64,000 nucleotides of DNA from Bryobacteraceae bacterium (GCA_026129905.1 JAHCHE010000004.1:124001-188000), one strand, 5' to 3'. Positions 33,477-43,245 are shown, counted from the stretch's first letter. A program made the numbers and translations. The notes: a model not told the origin generated them from the sequence alone.

Positions 33477-34058
33477 TCACATGCCGCCGCGGACGGCAGT
33501 GACGAAGAATGAGTTTCCTCCGCTCTTCAGGGCGTTGCCCGTGCTGCCGTCGACGAAACTCACCACCCACGCGAAGGCCGGGCCGACCAGGTTTGTCGTT
33601 GACGACCAGTAGTCGGCGGGGACGAACTTGAAAGGATGGCCCGCCGGCAACGCCGGATAATGCGCTTGCACGTCGATCAGGCTCATCAGCTCGTTGCGGT
33701 TCGGCAATCGCCAGTCGCCTGGCAAGCTCCTATCGGTGAGGCCGCAAGCTCCGCTAGCCAACGCATTTGCCGCGGAGATAGCGGTAGACCAGTCTTTCTG
33801 GCCAAGGCACTCGGCGTTCTTCAGCCATGTCAGTTTGGTAAGTTTGTCCGTGACTGTCCCATTCTTGTTATCGGTGAAGCGGGGGCTCGGAGCTTGAGCG
33901 CCCGCCTGGTGGTAGCCGTCATCGCCCGTCACATAGACCGTCGTCTGGCCGGTCTTGAGAACCACATGTTGTTGTTTCGGTTTCGGCGCCGCTCTGCCGG
34001 ACGATACGCATATCGCCATTGCCACGAGCGCGGCCAGAAGACCCAGGGTTTTTTTCAT
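33477..34058 (-). CDS. Exported DUF1566 (Lcl C-terminal-like) protein
   Basis: A 193-residue secreted protein with signal MKKTLGLLAALVAMAICVSSG. The mature region matches DUF1566: RFTDNKNGTVTDKLTKLTWL, GDWRLPNRNELMSLID, DYWSSTTN and AWVVSFVDG. This domain occurs in bacterial lectin-like/Lcl surface proteins with a C-type-lectin-like fold. The ATG at 34058 has a strong SD, GGAGGAGG. The mature N-terminus is an unusual QQHVVLKTGQTTVY. Probably an extracellular binding protein; ligand unknown. Confidence 0.85.
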   Translation of the reverse strand: MKKTLGLLAALVAMAICVSSGRAAPKPKQQHVVLKTGQTTVYVTGDDGYHQAGAQAPSPRFTDNKNGTVTDKLTKLTWLKNAECLGQKDWSTAISAANALASGACGLTDRSLPGDWRLPNRNELMSLIDVQAHYPALPAGHPFKFVPADYWSSTTNLVGPAFAWVVSFVDGSTGNALKSGGNSFFVTAVRGGM

Positions 34059-34268
34059 ATCCGTTCCTCCTCCGAACAATCGCCTCAAGTTTTCGAGATC
34101 ACTTGGGCTCTGGAAGGCTTGGTTGGCCTTCAGAAACACCTGCGTAATTCGAAGGGGAAATACGACAACGGAGGGTAAAAAACCAAGGCGCCGGCCACGG
34201 CCAGGCAACGGTCCCACAAGCAGCTATCAGGCGGCGTATGTACACTGAAGCATGGCCGCGCACCTGCC

Positions 34269-35009
34269 ATGGAAGGCCCCCGGACCACAAGACGGCTGAA
34301 GCTCCTGACGTATAACATCCATTCCGGAATCGGCAGGGACGGCAGGTCCGATCTCGACCGCGTCCGGCGCATTCTTTTGGAAGAACGAGCCGACGTCGCA
34401 GCGCTTCAGGAGATCGAAAGGAGCGCCGGCGCCGGTCAAGTGAATGAGCTGGCGATGGATCTGCCGGCGACCGCATCTTTCTGCGAAACACGCCCGGCGG
34501 GAAAAGGGTCGTTCGGTCTGGCGACGCTCAGCCCATTGCGGGTCGTGCATTGTGAAAACTACGACCTGAGTTATGCGGGGGCGCGCGAGCCGCGATTCTG
34601 TCTGCGGACCGATCTTGAAGTCGCCTCAGGCGCGGCGCTTCACGTTTTCAACTGCCACCTCGGACTGACGATGAGGGAGCGGCGTTTTCAACGCGACCGG
34701 ATGCTGAGCGACGCGATTCTGTTGAGCCGGGACCTGCGTCATCCGGTGGTCCTGATGGGCGACTTCAACGATAGTCCGTTCAGCGTGATTCACTCCAGTT
34801 TGCGCCGGCGCTTCCAGGACGCTTATCGCGCCGCCGGTAGGCGCTGGGGCCCGACGTTCCGCCTGGGGGTGATTCCGATCCGTCTCGACTATATATATGT
34901 CAGTCCTGGGATTCGCGTTCTGGATTGCTCGGTGCGGAACGACCGCCTGGCGCGCGTTGCCTCGGATCATTTGCCCGTAGCCGCTACCGTCGAGATCTGC
35001 TGGCCGTGA
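34269..35009 (+). CDS. Endonuclease/exonuclease/phosphatase (EEP) family protein
   Basis: A 246-residue Mg-dependent phosphodiesterase-fold protein. The signature order is LKLLTYNIHSGIGRDGRSDL (Asn), VAALQEIE (catalytic Glu), FNCHLGL (His), VLMGDFNDSPFS (Asp/Asn) and ASDHLPVAATVE (Asp-His pair). No signal peptide. Members hydrolyse phospholipids, nucleic acids or phosphates; this short form is often next to PLD-type proteins, as here. Its 3' end overlaps the convergent PLD gene by 26 bases. Substrate unknown, but joint action on phospholipid head groups is plausible. Confidence 0.87.
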   Translation: MEGPRTTRRLKLLTYNIHSGIGRDGRSDLDRVRRILLEERADVAALQEIERSAGAGQVNELAMDLPATASFCETRPAGKGSFGLATLSPLRVVHCENYDLSYAGAREPRFCLRTDLEVASGAALHVFNCHLGLTMRERRFQRDRMLSDAILLSRDLRHPVVLMGDFNDSPFSVIHSSLRRRFQDAYRAAGRRWGPTFRLGVIPIRLDYIYVSPGIRVLDCSVRNDRLARVASDHLPVAATVEICWP

Positions 35010-36474
35010 GTTTTGCCAGCGCCGCTCCGACAGCAATGCCCGCGAACGCCCATCCCCACTTGCTCCGGGCGGCGGACGCGGCTAGCGTTCGCAGAACGAA
35101 CCCCGGCGTGACCGGCTGCGGCGGATCGATGAGCGCGGCGCTGAGGATCTGGATCTTGTTTCCGTCCTGAGGCAGCTCCCGCAGGCAGCGCGACTGGCTC
35201 GAGCATGAATCGATCAGCCGGATCAACGAGCGATCTTGGGCCAGCCGTTCCCGCACCGCTTCCTCGGAAAGCCCCAGGTGCTCGCCCAGCAGGCGATTGC
35301 GAAGCCGGGCGATCTCGAGTCGTCGCCGTTCAGATTCCGCCTCGATCGTCAGGTCGCACTCGGTATCGAGGGCCATCGAACGATCCGTGAGGTTCGCGGA
35401 CCCGACGCGGAACAAACGGTCGTCGGCCACCAGGACCTTCGAATGAACGACGATTGAATCGTCCTCCCGGTTCAGGCCGCGAACCGTGGGATAGCATATC
35501 CTCAACCGTCCAAAGCGGTCCGCCTGGCGAAGCCGCCGGACCTGGCGAAAACGCAGCACTTCCACCGTATGGTCTTCGATCCACCCGTGGTTATTTAGCG
35601 GAAGCACCATGACGATCTCCGGGCCATCCACTTCCCGCAAACGACGGCTCAGCGCTTCCACGATTCGAGCGCTCGTCAAGTACTGATTCTCGATATACAG
35701 GAACTCACGGGCGGCCGCGAAGAGATCAAGATGCAGTTGTTCCACTTCCCGGCAGGAGTCCAGCGGGTCGGTGCGGGAGATTCCTACGTCCACATCGGTC
35801 AGATCCGCGGCCGTTTCGGCGGGCCACGGATCGTTGCCGATGTCCGCTTTCGGGATCGATGCGCCGGTCGCCCGACGCCAGCGCTCAGCGGCGATTTCGG
35901 CGAGGGCCGCCGCCGCGTCGCCGTCCAGCATCGCCTGGATGTCATGGGAGGGAGGATATGCTTCCTCGCCGGTTCCGCGGCGCGGGTCCCGGGCGCGATG
36001 CTCCGGCGTGTCCCAACGGCCCCCCGCGAGGTCCATTCCTCCAGCAAAGGCGAGCATTCCGTCGACAATGACGACTTTCTGGTGATGGCTCCCCCCGGGT
36101 GGATGGACATCGTCCAGTTTGAAGTGAATGCGAGGGTGCTCGAAGGGGTCCTGTCCGAGCACGAGCTTCGGATCCCGAACGTTGGCGAACAGGATAGGGA
36201 AGTTCCACGGGAGAACAAAAATGTGCAAGTTCGGATTCCGGATGACCAGATCGCGCAGAAATTGCCGGATTGGACCGGCGCCGCCGGCAGGATCGTCTTC
36301 GAAGAGCTGCGCCCGGGTGTCCAGATCCCAGGCAAGGAGCGCGATCGTCCGCTGTGCCCGCCTCATGGCTTTCACAAGCGTTCCGTAGTAGTTGGACCCA
36401 TCGATCAGCAGCGCAAAGCGGTTCGCCCTGGCTATTCGCCAGCAGTTGCGACCTGGTCGGAGAACCCCGGCCAT
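34984..36474 (-). CDS. Phospholipase D-superfamily protein (cardiolipin synthase-like)
   Basis: A 496-residue protein with two HKD motifs: GSHHQKVVIVDGMLAFAGGM near residue 130 (H-x-K-x(4)-D) and VHSKVLVADDRLFRVGSANL near residue 345. IENQYLTSARIVEALSRRL between them is typical of PLD1/2-like enzymes. A hydrophobic segment near the C-terminus (WGWAFAGIAVGAALAKL) may anchor it to the membrane. It would transfer or hydrolyse phosphatidyl groups. It is convergent and overlapping with the EEP gene. Both catalytic motifs look intact, so it should be active; synthase versus phospholipase is not decidable. Confidence 0.9.
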   Translation of the reverse strand: MAGVLRPGRNCWRIARANRFALLIDGSNYYGTLVKAMRRAQRTIALLAWDLDTRAQLFEDDPAGGAGPIRQFLRDLVIRNPNLHIFVLPWNFPILFANVRDPKLVLGQDPFEHPRIHFKLDDVHPPGGSHHQKVVIVDGMLAFAGGMDLAGGRWDTPEHRARDPRRGTGEEAYPPSHDIQAMLDGDAAAALAEIAAERWRRATGASIPKADIGNDPWPAETAADLTDVDVGISRTDPLDSCREVEQLHLDLFAAAREFLYIENQYLTSARIVEALSRRLREVDGPEIVMVLPLNNHGWIEDHTVEVLRFRQVRRLRQADRFGRLRICYPTVRGLNREDDSIVVHSKVLVADDRLFRVGSANLTDRSMALDTECDLTIEAESERRRLEIARLRNRLLGEHLGLSEEAVRERLAQDRSLIRLIDSCSSQSRCLRELPQDGNKIQILSAALIDPPQPVTPGFVLRTLAASAARSKWGWAFAGIAVGAALAKLTASRSRR

Positions 36475-36559
36475 GCTTTTTGAGCAGCAGGCATAATGCC
36501 GCGGCAGGGCGGCTGCTTCGGACTCAGCCCCGGCTCACGTACCGCCGCCTGCCCGCTGC

Positions 36560-37027
36560 TTATCCCTCTGCGAGGATGGCTCTGATTCGCGCGACTTTGT
36601 CACCTGTCAGGCGCGTTGCATCGGCAACGGCGATCTCCCCTTCTTTGATGATCGCTGCCGAGGAGACTCTGATCTTCTCGTCCTTACATATACCCGGTGT
36701 GCGTATAATCATCGTTTCGACGCTGGCGTGCTTGATCTGGATTCTACAGTCGCCTTCGCCGTACACCACGAAATCGGGAACTTCCACCCGGGACCAATCC
36801 GTCACTTCGGCCACGGCGCCAGTTCGGGGATCGCATCGGCAGTTCTCGCCGCAGGTTGTTCCCCTCTTGGTCGCGGCTTGCAGGATCATTTCCCCGGCTC
36901 GGTTGTAGAGCCTGTTGAACTGCTCGTCCGTACAGTCCTCATACCTGATTTCGGTAACCGCGTACCTCGGCTCACGGGCTTTTTGCTCAATAATGAAGCA
37001 ATCTTTGCCAAAAGTGTCGCACCCCAT
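36560..37027 (-). CDS. Unknown cysteine-containing protein
   Basis: A 155-residue protein, not recognised. The preferred start at 37027 (MGCDTFGKDC) has GGAG seven bases upstream; two other Mets lie 4 and 7 codons earlier. It contains scattered cysteines (CDTFGKDC; TTCGENCRCD) and an acidic/amphipathic C-terminus (GDKVARIRAILAEG). No signal or membrane segment. It shares strand and close spacing (56 bases) with the following-upstream gene at 37084, so the pair may be a two-gene operon. Possibly accessory; no function offered. Confidence 0.6.
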   Translation of the reverse strand: MGCDTFGKDCFIIEQKAREPRYAVTEIRYEDCTDEQFNRLYNRAGEMILQAATKRGTTCGENCRCDPRTGAVAEVTDWSRVEVPDFVVYGEGDCRIQIKHASVETMIIRTPGICKDEKIRVSSAAIIKEGEIAVADATRLTGDKVARIRAILAEG

Positions 37028-37083
37028 TTTGTTCTCCATGCCTTCCAAAGAAGCCGCTTTTGGAACTGTATCAGGCGGGGCCG

Positions 37084-37473
37084 TTAGGCTGAGGAAAACA
37101 CTTCCAGCCCCTTGACGGGCCTCTTCTCCGCTTCATCCTGGTACATCACCCGGACGCTGAGACCATGGCTTTGCGCGCGCTTGGATTCGTCCAACTGCTG
37201 GTCCGACATATCCCGTGGGTGGTAGAAGATCGTCGTACTGCCGTCCCGATCGATTACTTCGACTAATGTCACGCCATCGCCCATAGTCGTGACCGCCCGA
37301 ACGCTGCCGGTGGTCTGCTCCCATGGTTTGGCCGCAACCTGTTGCCAAAAAGCTTGCTGCAAATCTCCCGCCAACTGCATTCTGGAAAAGAGTTCCGCAA
37401 TAACCGGGAGCGGTATTCCCTCCACTTTCTCAAAACGCCGCAAAGCTTTATCGGGAATGGCCTCCATGCTCAT
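37084..37473 (-). CDS. Unknown 129-residue protein
   Basis: Not recognised. The soluble product starts MSMEAIPDKALRRFEKVEGI and has a predicted helical N-terminal half and a beta-rich second half (VTLVEVIDRDGSTTIFYHP). No cysteine cluster, signal peptide or catalytic motif. SD-like AGGGGAA lies about 9 bases before the ATG. It is immediately upstream of the cysteine-containing gene on the same strand. A TATACT hexamer occurs on the minus strand near 37535, a possible promoter for the pair. Confidence 0.6.
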   Translation of the reverse strand: MSMEAIPDKALRRFEKVEGIPLPVIAELFSRMQLAGDLQQAFWQQVAAKPWEQTTGSVRAVTTMGDGVTLVEVIDRDGSTTIFYHPRDMSDQQLDESKRAQSHGLSVRVMYQDEAEKRPVKGLEVFSSA

Positions 37474-37605
37474 AACGCGCTTCCCCTGTTACGTTGATGT
37501 CCGGGATTTCCATTCCAGGTTCCCAGGCCGAATTAGTATACACCAAAGTCCCGGTTCGACTGCTGTTGATGAGAATGGCGCCTTCTGCGACGCAGACTCG
37601 GCCCG

Positions 37606-38145
37606 TTATTCCTCGTCGAGCCGGGCCAGGAGTTCCGTGCTGTCGAAGGGAAGGGGTTCGGACCCGGGGAACTCCAGGCTGACGAGGTCGCGGCGAACCA
37701 GGTCGCCGCGGAGAAAAACGAAGGTGGTGCGCTCGTCGGGGTCCATCTGGATGATGTGGCGGACGCCGTGTTGCTCGTACTCGCGAAAACGCTGGAGCGT
37801 GTCGCGCATCCGGTCGTCGGGAGACAGGATTTCGACGATCGCCAGCGGGGGATCCAGCACAACGCGCTCCGTCTGACGGAAAGGGCGGGCCATCACCAGC
37901 ACGTCCGGCACGCGGTAGCGCGTCTCGGCAATCCGCGTGCGGCACTCTGGCCGGACGGCGATGTTGAGCCGCTTCTCGAAGGCTGCCAGGTGGACGATCA
38001 GGATCTTCTGGAGGGCGCTGTGCAGGGGAGTTCCCATGTTTCGCTCGACTACCAGGCCGTCGAGATACTCTCGGTCGCCGTCCGGATAGCTCGTTTTCAG
38101 ATACTCATCCACCGGGATGAGGGGCGGATGGGGGACGGCAGCCAT
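37606..38145 (-). CDS. Uma2-family (DUF820) putative endonuclease
   Basis: A 179-residue protein with the PD-(D/E)xK fold features of Uma2: LIPVDEYLKTSYPDGDREYL and DGLVVERNMG, then RTRIAETRYRVPDVLVMARP (the PD), and PPLAIVEILSPDDRMRDTL (E-x-LSP). These proteins are abundant in cyanobacteria and Acidobacteriota, usually as multi-copy accessory genes; nuclease activity is predicted from fold, and biological role is unclear. No partner gene is evident. It is divergent from hslV. Confidence 0.88.
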   Translation of the reverse strand: MAAVPHPPLIPVDEYLKTSYPDGDREYLDGLVVERNMGTPLHSALQKILIVHLAAFEKRLNIAVRPECRTRIAETRYRVPDVLVMARPFRQTERVVLDPPLAIVEILSPDDRMRDTLQRFREYEQHGVRHIIQMDPDERTTFVFLRGDLVRRDLVSLEFPGSEPLPFDSTELLARLDEE

Positions 38146-38289
38146 CGCTCTTAATTGTAATCAGGGCGGAAGACCCTTCGCCTGGCCAGCCGCCCCTCCG
38201 GATGGGGACGTTCGGCGAGGCGCGGACGGCGCGGATGCCGCGTTCCCAGTTCCGGGGATTTTGGCCCCTGCGCTAAAATGTTAGATTCC

Positions 38290-38829
38290 ATGCACAAGCG
38301 AATCCGTTCGACGACGATTCTGTGCGTTCGCCGCGACAGTAAAGTCGTCATGGCGGGCGACGGGCAGGTCACGATGGGCCAGGAAGTCGTCAAGGCCGGG
38401 GCGAGGAAGCTCCGCAGGCTGTATCAGGACAAGATCTTAGCGGGATTCGCCGGCTCCACCGCCGACGCCTTCTCCCTTTTCTCGCGCTTCGAGGCCAAGC
38501 TCGAGCAGCACAACGGCAACCTGCCGCGCAGCGTCGTGGAGCTGGCTAAAGACTGGCGGACCGATAAGGCGCTGCGCCACCTGGAGGCGCTGCTGCTGGT
38601 CGCCGACGCGCAGAACACCTACATCGTCAGCGGTTCGGGCGATGTCATCGAGCCGGACGAAGATGTCGCGGCCATCGGCTCCGGCGGCCCGTTCGCCAAG
38701 TCGGCGGCGCTGGCGCTGCTGGAGAACACCTCGCTCGACAGCCGCCAGGTGGTGGAAAAGGCCATGGAAATCGCCGGCCGCATCTGCATCTACACGAATC
38801 AGAAAGTCAGTTATCAGGAACTAGGGTAA
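38290..38829 (+). CDS. hslV: ATP-dependent protease subunit HslV (ClpQ)
   Basis: A 179-residue proteasome-like peptidase. The N-terminal threonine T8 in [20 protein letters not shown] becomes the nucleophile after removal of a seven-residue leader, a longer leader than the single Met of E. coli Hsl[12 protein letters not shown] and [18 protein letters not shown] are family landmarks. An earlier in-frame ATG at 38278 overlaps a TAAAAT box (38274-38279) that looks like a -10 element, so the ATG at 38290 is preferred. hslU follows after two bases, forming the HslVU chaperone-protease that degrades unfolded proteins. Confidence 0.96.
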   Translation: MHKRIRSTTILCVRRDSKVVMAGDGQVTMGQEVVKAGARKLRRLYQDKILAGFAGSTADAFSLFSRFEAKLEQHNGNLPRSVVELAKDWRTDKALRHLEALLLVADAQNTYIVSGSGDVIEPDEDVAAIGSGGPFAKSAALALLENTSLDSRQVVEKAMEIAGRICIYTNQKVSYQELG

Positions 38830-38831
38830 GC

Positions 38832-40193
38832 ATGGTCATCTATCTCCCTAGCCAGTCCGCCGAGGAAAGCCCGCTGCTCGATGAGCTGACGCCGGCTGAA
38901 ATCGTCCGGGAGCTGGACAAGTACGTGATCGGCCAAGCCGACGCCAAGAAGGCAGTGGCCATCGCGCTCCGGAATCGCATCCGCCGGCAGAAGCTCGATC
39001 CCGAGATGGCCGAGGAAGTCATCCCCAAGAACATCCTCATGATCGGGCCGACCGGGGTGGGTAAGACGGAGATCGCCCGCCGGCTGGCGCGGCTCGCCAA
39101 CTCGCCTTTTCTCAAGGTGGAGGCCAGCAAGTACACCGAGGTCGGCTACGTCGGCCGCGACGTCGAGTCGATGATCCGCGACCTGCTGGACGTCGCCATC
39201 GAGATGGTCCGCGAGGAGCGGCTGGACGAAGTGGCCGAGCGCGCCGAACGCAACGCCGAAGAGCGCCTCCTCGACCTGCTGATGCCTCCGCCGCCGGAAC
39301 AGAGCGAAGCCAACCCCGAGAAAACTCGCGAGAAGTTGCGCGAGCGCCTCCGGGCCGGCCGCCTGGACGACCGGATCGTCGAGATCGACGTGCGCGAGCG
39401 CGGGCCTACGTTCGAGATCACCACCAATTCCGGCGTCGAGGAGATGGACATCAGCCTCAAGGACGTCCTGCCCGGCCTGTTCGCCGGCCGCAGCCGCAAA
39501 CGCAAAATGCGCGTCGGCGAAGCGCTCGAGTACCTGGTGCAGGAAGAGGAGCAAAAGCTGATCGACATGGACCAGGTGACGCGCATCGCCATCGACCGCG
39601 TCGAGCGGAACGGTATCATCTTCCTGGACGAGATCGACAAAATCTCCGGCCGCGAAGCCGGCCACGGGCCCGATGTGAGCCGGGAGGGCGTGCAGCGCGA
39701 CATTCTGCCCATCGTCGAGGGCACCACGGTCAACACGCGCTACGGCTTCGTGCGCACCGATCACATCCTGTTCATGGCGGCCGGCGCGTTCCACGTTTCC
39801 AAACCGAGCGATCTCATCCCGGAATTGCAGGGCCGCTTTCCCATCCGCGTCGAGCTGAAATCGCTCTCGGAGCAGGATTTCATCCGGATTCTGAAGGAAC
39901 CCAAGAACGCGCTGGTGAAACAGTACACGGCGCTGCTCGAAACCGAGGGCATTCAACTCCGGTTCACCGACGACGCGCTGGAGGAAATCGCGCGCATGGC
40001 CGCCCGGGTGAATCAGTCGGCCGAGAACATCGGCGCCCGGCGCCTGCACACCATCATGGAAAAGGTGATCGAGGAGATCTCGTTCCAGGGACCGGACCTG
40101 AAGAAGAAGGCTGTCAGGATCGATTCCGAATACGTCCGGAAGCAGTTAGCCGAAATCGTCAAGGATCAGGACCTCAGCCGCTACATTCTTTGA
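38832..40193 (+). CDS. hslU: HslU ATPase subunit of the HslVU protease
   Basis: A 453-residue AAA+ unfoldase. N-terminal [20 protein letters not shown] is diagnostic. Walker A is [14 protein letters not shown] (about residues 72-85), followed by [19 protein letters not shown] with the pore GYVG loop. The I domain spans roughly 110-230. Walker B is [11 protein letters not shown], and sensor/arginine residues lie in [14 protein letters not shown]. The C-terminus ends SRYIL, the tail that docks into HslV. Hexameric HslU unfolds substrates and feeds them to HslV. A 411-residue antisense frame over this gene is a codon-bias shadow. Confidence 0.97.
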   Translation: MVIYLPSQSAEESPLLDELTPAEIVRELDKYVIGQADAKKAVAIALRNRIRRQKLDPEMAEEVIPKNILMIGPTGVGKTEIARRLARLANSPFLKVEASKYTEVGYVGRDVESMIRDLLDVAIEMVREERLDEVAERAERNAEERLLDLLMPPPPEQSEANPEKTREKLRERLRAGRLDDRIVEIDVRERGPTFEITTNSGVEEMDISLKDVLPGLFAGRSRKRKMRVGEALEYLVQEEEQKLIDMDQVTRIAIDRVERNGIIFLDEIDKISGREAGHGPDVSREGVQRDILPIVEGTTVNTRYGFVRTDHILFMAAGAFHVSKPSDLIPELQGRFPIRVELKSLSEQDFIRILKEPKNALVKQYTALLETEGIQLRFTDDALEEIARMAARVNQSAENIGARRLHTIMEKVIEEISFQGPDLKKKAVRIDSEYVRKQLAEIVKDQDLSRYIL

Positions 40194-40200
40194 GCGTGCG

Positions 40201-41193
40201 ATGCGTCATCGGATGGCGGTGGTGGTCGCTGGACTCGCGCTGGGCGGGTGTGGTTATGTCGGGGACCCGCTGCCGCCGTCGCTGCGCATACCGGTCGCCA
40301 TCTCGGACCTGGCCGCGGTGGAACGGGGACACAGCATCATCGTGCAATTTACGATTCCGGCCGTGACGACGGACGCGCTGCCATTGGGCAGGCTCGAGGA
40401 GGTGGAGTTGCGCATCGGCGCGGAGGGGCTCAGGCCATGGAACCGGGAGACCTGGCACGCCGCCGCCGCCCGCGTACCTGTGCCCGAGGCCGTTCCGGGC
40501 CGGCCGGTGCGCCTGGAGACCGAAGCCGCCCCGTGGGTGGGGCGTGAAGTGATCCTCGGAGCGCGCGTCGCCGGGCCCAGTGGCCGCTGGTCGGAGTGGT
40601 CCAACCTGGTTCCGGTGGACGTGGTCGAGCCCGCGGCGGCCCCCCAGGAGCTGACGGCCCAATCGGCGCGCGACGGCGTGACGCTCCAGTGGCGGAGTCC
40701 CGACGATCGGCCGGGGCGGAAGTTCCGTGTGTTTCGAAGCGGCCCCGGGGAAACAGCGTTCTCCCTGGCCGGCCAGACAGAGGAACTCGCCTGGACCGAC
40801 CGCGAGGCCCGCTATGGGACCACGTATACGTACCGCGTCCAGGCGGTGGTCCCCGCGGGCGGCCGGACCGCGGAAAGCGAGTTGAGCGATCCGGTGGCCA
40901 TCACGCCGGAAGACCGCTTTTCGCCCGATGTCCCGGCAGGTCTGACGGCGGTGGCCGCCCTTGGCGCCATCGAACTGGCGTGGGATCGCGTGCCGGAAGA
41001 GGGCGCCGCATACCGCGTCTACCGCTCCCGGGACGACGGCGAAATGAGCCGCATCGCCGACGGGCTCCAGACGCCGGTCTACAGCGACCGGGACATCGAG
41101 GCGGGCGCGCGCTACGCCTACGCGGTCTCGGCCGTGGACGCGCTGGACAACGAAAGCGATAAATCGGCCGCGGTGGCGGTGACCGCGCCTTGA
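40201..41193 (+). CDS. Lipoprotein with fibronectin type III-like domains
   Basis: A 330-residue lipoprotein with lipobox LALGGC (C17). It contains about three FN3-like beta-sandwich units: residues about 25-140, about 145-235 (APQELTAQSARDGVTLQWRS; YRVQAVVPAGGRTAESELSD) and about 240-330 (LTAVAALGAIELAWDRVPEE; YAYAVSAVDALDNESDKSAA). The W-x(2)-P and Y-x-Y-x-V signatures are evident. No catalytic domain. It follows hslU by 7 bases and may be co-transcribed. Likely a surface or periplasmic adhesion/scaffold protein. Confidence 0.82.
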   Translation: MRHRMAVVVAGLALGGCGYVGDPLPPSLRIPVAISDLAAVERGHSIIVQFTIPAVTTDALPLGRLEEVELRIGAEGLRPWNRETWHAAAARVPVPEAVPGRPVRLETEAAPWVGREVILGARVAGPSGRWSEWSNLVPVDVVEPAAAPQELTAQSARDGVTLQWRSPDDRPGRKFRVFRSGPGETAFSLAGQTEELAWTDREARYGTTYTYRVQAVVPAGGRTAESELSDPVAITPEDRFSPDVPAGLTAVAALGAIELAWDRVPEEGAAYRVYRSRDDGEMSRIADGLQTPVYSDRDIEAGARYAYAVSAVDALDNESDKSAAVAVTAP

Positions 41194-41203
41194 AAAGGAT
41201 GAC

Positions 41204-41998
41204 ATGACCAGGCACATACGCTTTACGCTCGATCGCGAGTCGCCGGCGACGGTGACGGACGCCGATTCGAATGTCGGCTACGGGATGTTCGAGGAGGACG
41301 CGATCCTCGAAACCGAGGGGCTGGCTGGAATCCGCACAGGCAGGACGCTCCGGTTGCCGGAGGTCCGGCTGCTGCCGCCCTGCTATCCCTCCAAGATCGT
41401 CTGCGTCGGGCGCAACTACGTCGATCACGCCAAGGAACTGGGGAACCCCGTCCCGGAAGAACCCATTTTCTTCCTGAAGCCGCCGTCTTCGCTGGCCGCC
41501 GACGGCGATCCGATCGTGTTTCCCGCTCTTTCGGAGTTGCTTAGCTACGAGGGCGAACTGGCGGCGGTGGTGGGCCGTCGCGCGCGCAACATCCGGCCGG
41601 AGGAGGCCGAGGAAATCGTCTTCGGCTACACTTGCCTGAACGACGTCACGGCGCGCGACTTGCAGAAGAGAGACGGGCAGTGGACACGGGGCAAGGGGTT
41701 CGACACGTTCTGTCCGGTGGGTCCGTGGATCGTCCCGCGCGCCGGCGTGGATCTGGCTGCACTGCGTGTCCAGACCTGGGTGGACGGCGAAAAAAAGCAG
41801 GACGCTCCGGTCGGCGACATGATTTTTCCGCTTGACGCGATCGTCGCGTACGTGACGCGGTTCATGACCCTGGAGCCGGGCGACCTGATCGCCACCGGAA
41901 CGCCGCCGGGCGTCGGCCCCATGCGCCCCGGCTCGGAAGTTAGCATAGTGATTGAGGGGATAGGTACTCTCCGAAACCGGATCGTCGAGGAGCGCTGA
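41204..41998 (+). CDS. Fumarylacetoacetate hydrolase-family protein
   Basis: A 264-residue protein with the FAA hydrolase fold. Motifs are [48 protein letters not shown] (metal-binding E-x-E region), [20 protein letters not shown], and [18 protein letters not shown] near the end. Members hydrolyse or decarboxylate C-C bonds of acylpyruvates, oxaloacetate or aromatic ring-cleavage products using Mg. The short N-terminal domain fits acylpyruvase/oxaloacetate decarboxylase (FAHD1-like) or 2-hydroxyhepta-diene isomerase types. Next to a transaldolase gene. Substrate not determinable. Confidence 0.9.
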   Translation: MTRHIRFTLDRESPATVTDADSNVGYGMFEEDAILETEGLAGIRTGRTLRLPEVRLLPPCYPSKIVCVGRNYVDHAKELGNPVPEEPIFFLKPPSSLAADGDPIVFPALSELLSYEGELAAVVGRRARNIRPEEAEEIVFGYTCLNDVTARDLQKRDGQWTRGKGFDTFCPVGPWIVPRAGVDLAALRVQTWVDGEKKQDAPVGDMIFPLDAIVAYVTRFMTLEPGDLIATGTPPGVGPMRPGSEVSIVIEGIGTLRNRIVEER

Positions 41999-42056
41999 GC
42001 CGCGCCCGTACCATGCCTTCGGCGAGCCGATATCACGAGAACCGAGGAGATGCGAA

Positions 42057-42719
42057 ATGAAGATTTTTCTGGACAGCGCGAACCTGGATGAAATGCGCAA
42101 GGCCGCCGAGTGGGGGATCATCGACGGCGTCACCACCAACCCGTCGCTGATCGCCAAGGAAGGCCTGCCGATCCACGACCAGATCCGCGCCATCTGCGAC
42201 ATCGTCGACGGCGACGTCAGCGCCGAGGTCGTCGCCACCGACGCGAAAGCGATGCTGGAAGAAGGCCGAAGCCTCGCCGGCATTCACGAGAACGTGGTGG
42301 TGAAGACGCCGCTGACGCGCGATGGCATTCAAGCCACGTCGCGGCTGAGCAAGGAAGGCATCCGCGTGAACGTGACGCTCTGCTTTTCGGCGGCGCAGGC
42401 GCTGCTGGCCGCCAAAGCCGGCGCCTACATCATCAGTCCGTTCGTCGGCCGCCTGGACGACATCGGCATCGAAGGCATGGACCTGATCTCGTCGATCACC
42501 AAGATCTACCGCAACTACGGCTTCCAGACCCAGGTGCTGGCGGCGTCGGTCCGCTCGCCCATCCACGTCATCGACGCCGCCAAGGCGGGCGCCGACATCG
42601 CCACCATGCCGTTCAAAGTGCTCGATTCGCTATTCAATCACCCGCTCACCGACAAGGGACTGGCGCAGTTCCTCAAGGACTGGGAGAAAGTCTTCCAGGA
42701 GACGCACGCCAGCCGGTAA
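42057..42719 (+). CDS. tal: Transaldolase, TalC type (short, FSA-like fold)
   Basis: A 220-residue TIM barrel of the transaldolase/F6P-aldolase family, starting [16 protein letters not shown] and including [13 protein letters not shown]. The Schiff-base Lys is in [13 protein letters not shown]. Two residues separate transaldolases from fructose-6-phosphate aldolases: at the FSA Gln59 position this protein has Glu (SAEVVAT), and at the FSA Tyr131 position it has Phe (SPFVGRLDD). Both are transaldolase-type, so a role in the pentose phosphate pathway is preferred. SD-like GAGGAG lies 6 bases upstream. Confidence 0.92.
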   Translation: MKIFLDSANLDEMRKAAEWGIIDGVTTNPSLIAKEGLPIHDQIRAICDIVDGDVSAEVVATDAKAMLEEGRSLAGIHENVVVKTPLTRDGIQATSRLSKEGIRVNVTLCFSAAQALLAAKAGAYIISPFVGRLDDIGIEGMDLISSITKIYRNYGFQTQVLAASVRSPIHVIDAAKAGADIATMPFKVLDSLFNHPLTDKGLAQFLKDWEKVFQETHASR

Positions 42720-42771
42720 ACGACGCGCCATCATAAGGTCTGTTCAACTCAACTCACGGAGACACAATCGC

Positions 42772-43164
42772 ATGACGAGAATCCTGCATTGGAAAACCGG
42801 CGTCGCGGTCGCGGCGGCGCTGGCGATATTCGGGGCGGGCGCGCTGATCGGCGCGGCCGGCAAGCCCAAGAGCGTCATCCACGTGGTGACGGTGAAGTGG
42901 AAACCGGGGACGACGCCGGACCAGATCAAGGCCGCGCTCGACGGCGTCCACAAACTCGGCGAGGCCTATCCCGGGATCAAGAACGTCTGGACCCGCTCGA
43001 TCAAGGTCCAGGGGCCCGAGTCCGGCGTCACCCACGCCTTTGTCATGGAATTCGAAAGCGAGCAGGCGCTGAAGGACTACGCCGACAGCTCCGCGCAGAA
43101 GGAATGGTATAAGGTCTACGTTCCCATCCGGGACCAGAGCCGCACCTTCGACATTACGAATTGA
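42772..43164 (+). CDS. Exported Dabb (stress-responsive alpha/beta barrel) protein
   Basis: A 130-residue protein with an N-terminal signal or anchor (VAVAAALAIFGAGALIGAAG) followed by one Dabb domain: SVIHVVTVKWKPGTTPDQIK, GVTHAFVMEFESEQALKDYA and EWYKVYVPIRD. The domain forms dimeric barrels that bind small hydrophobic or heme-like ligands in some members; most have no assigned role. SD CGGAGA lies about 8 bases upstream. Only loosely spaced from the transaldolase gene. The export signal is unusual for the family but common in this kind of genome. Confidence 0.85.
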   Translation: MTRILHWKTGVAVAAALAIFGAGALIGAAGKPKSVIHVVTVKWKPGTTPDQIKAALDGVHKLGEAYPGIKNVWTRSIKVQGPESGVTHAFVMEFESEQALKDYADSSAQKEWYKVYVPIRDQSRTFDITN

Positions 43165-43245
43165 TTGGAACTGGCGGCGCGGCGCGCTGAGACGCCGGCA
43201 ACGACGTGGAGCGCAAGATCCCGTTCATGCGCGCCCGCCGCCGTT

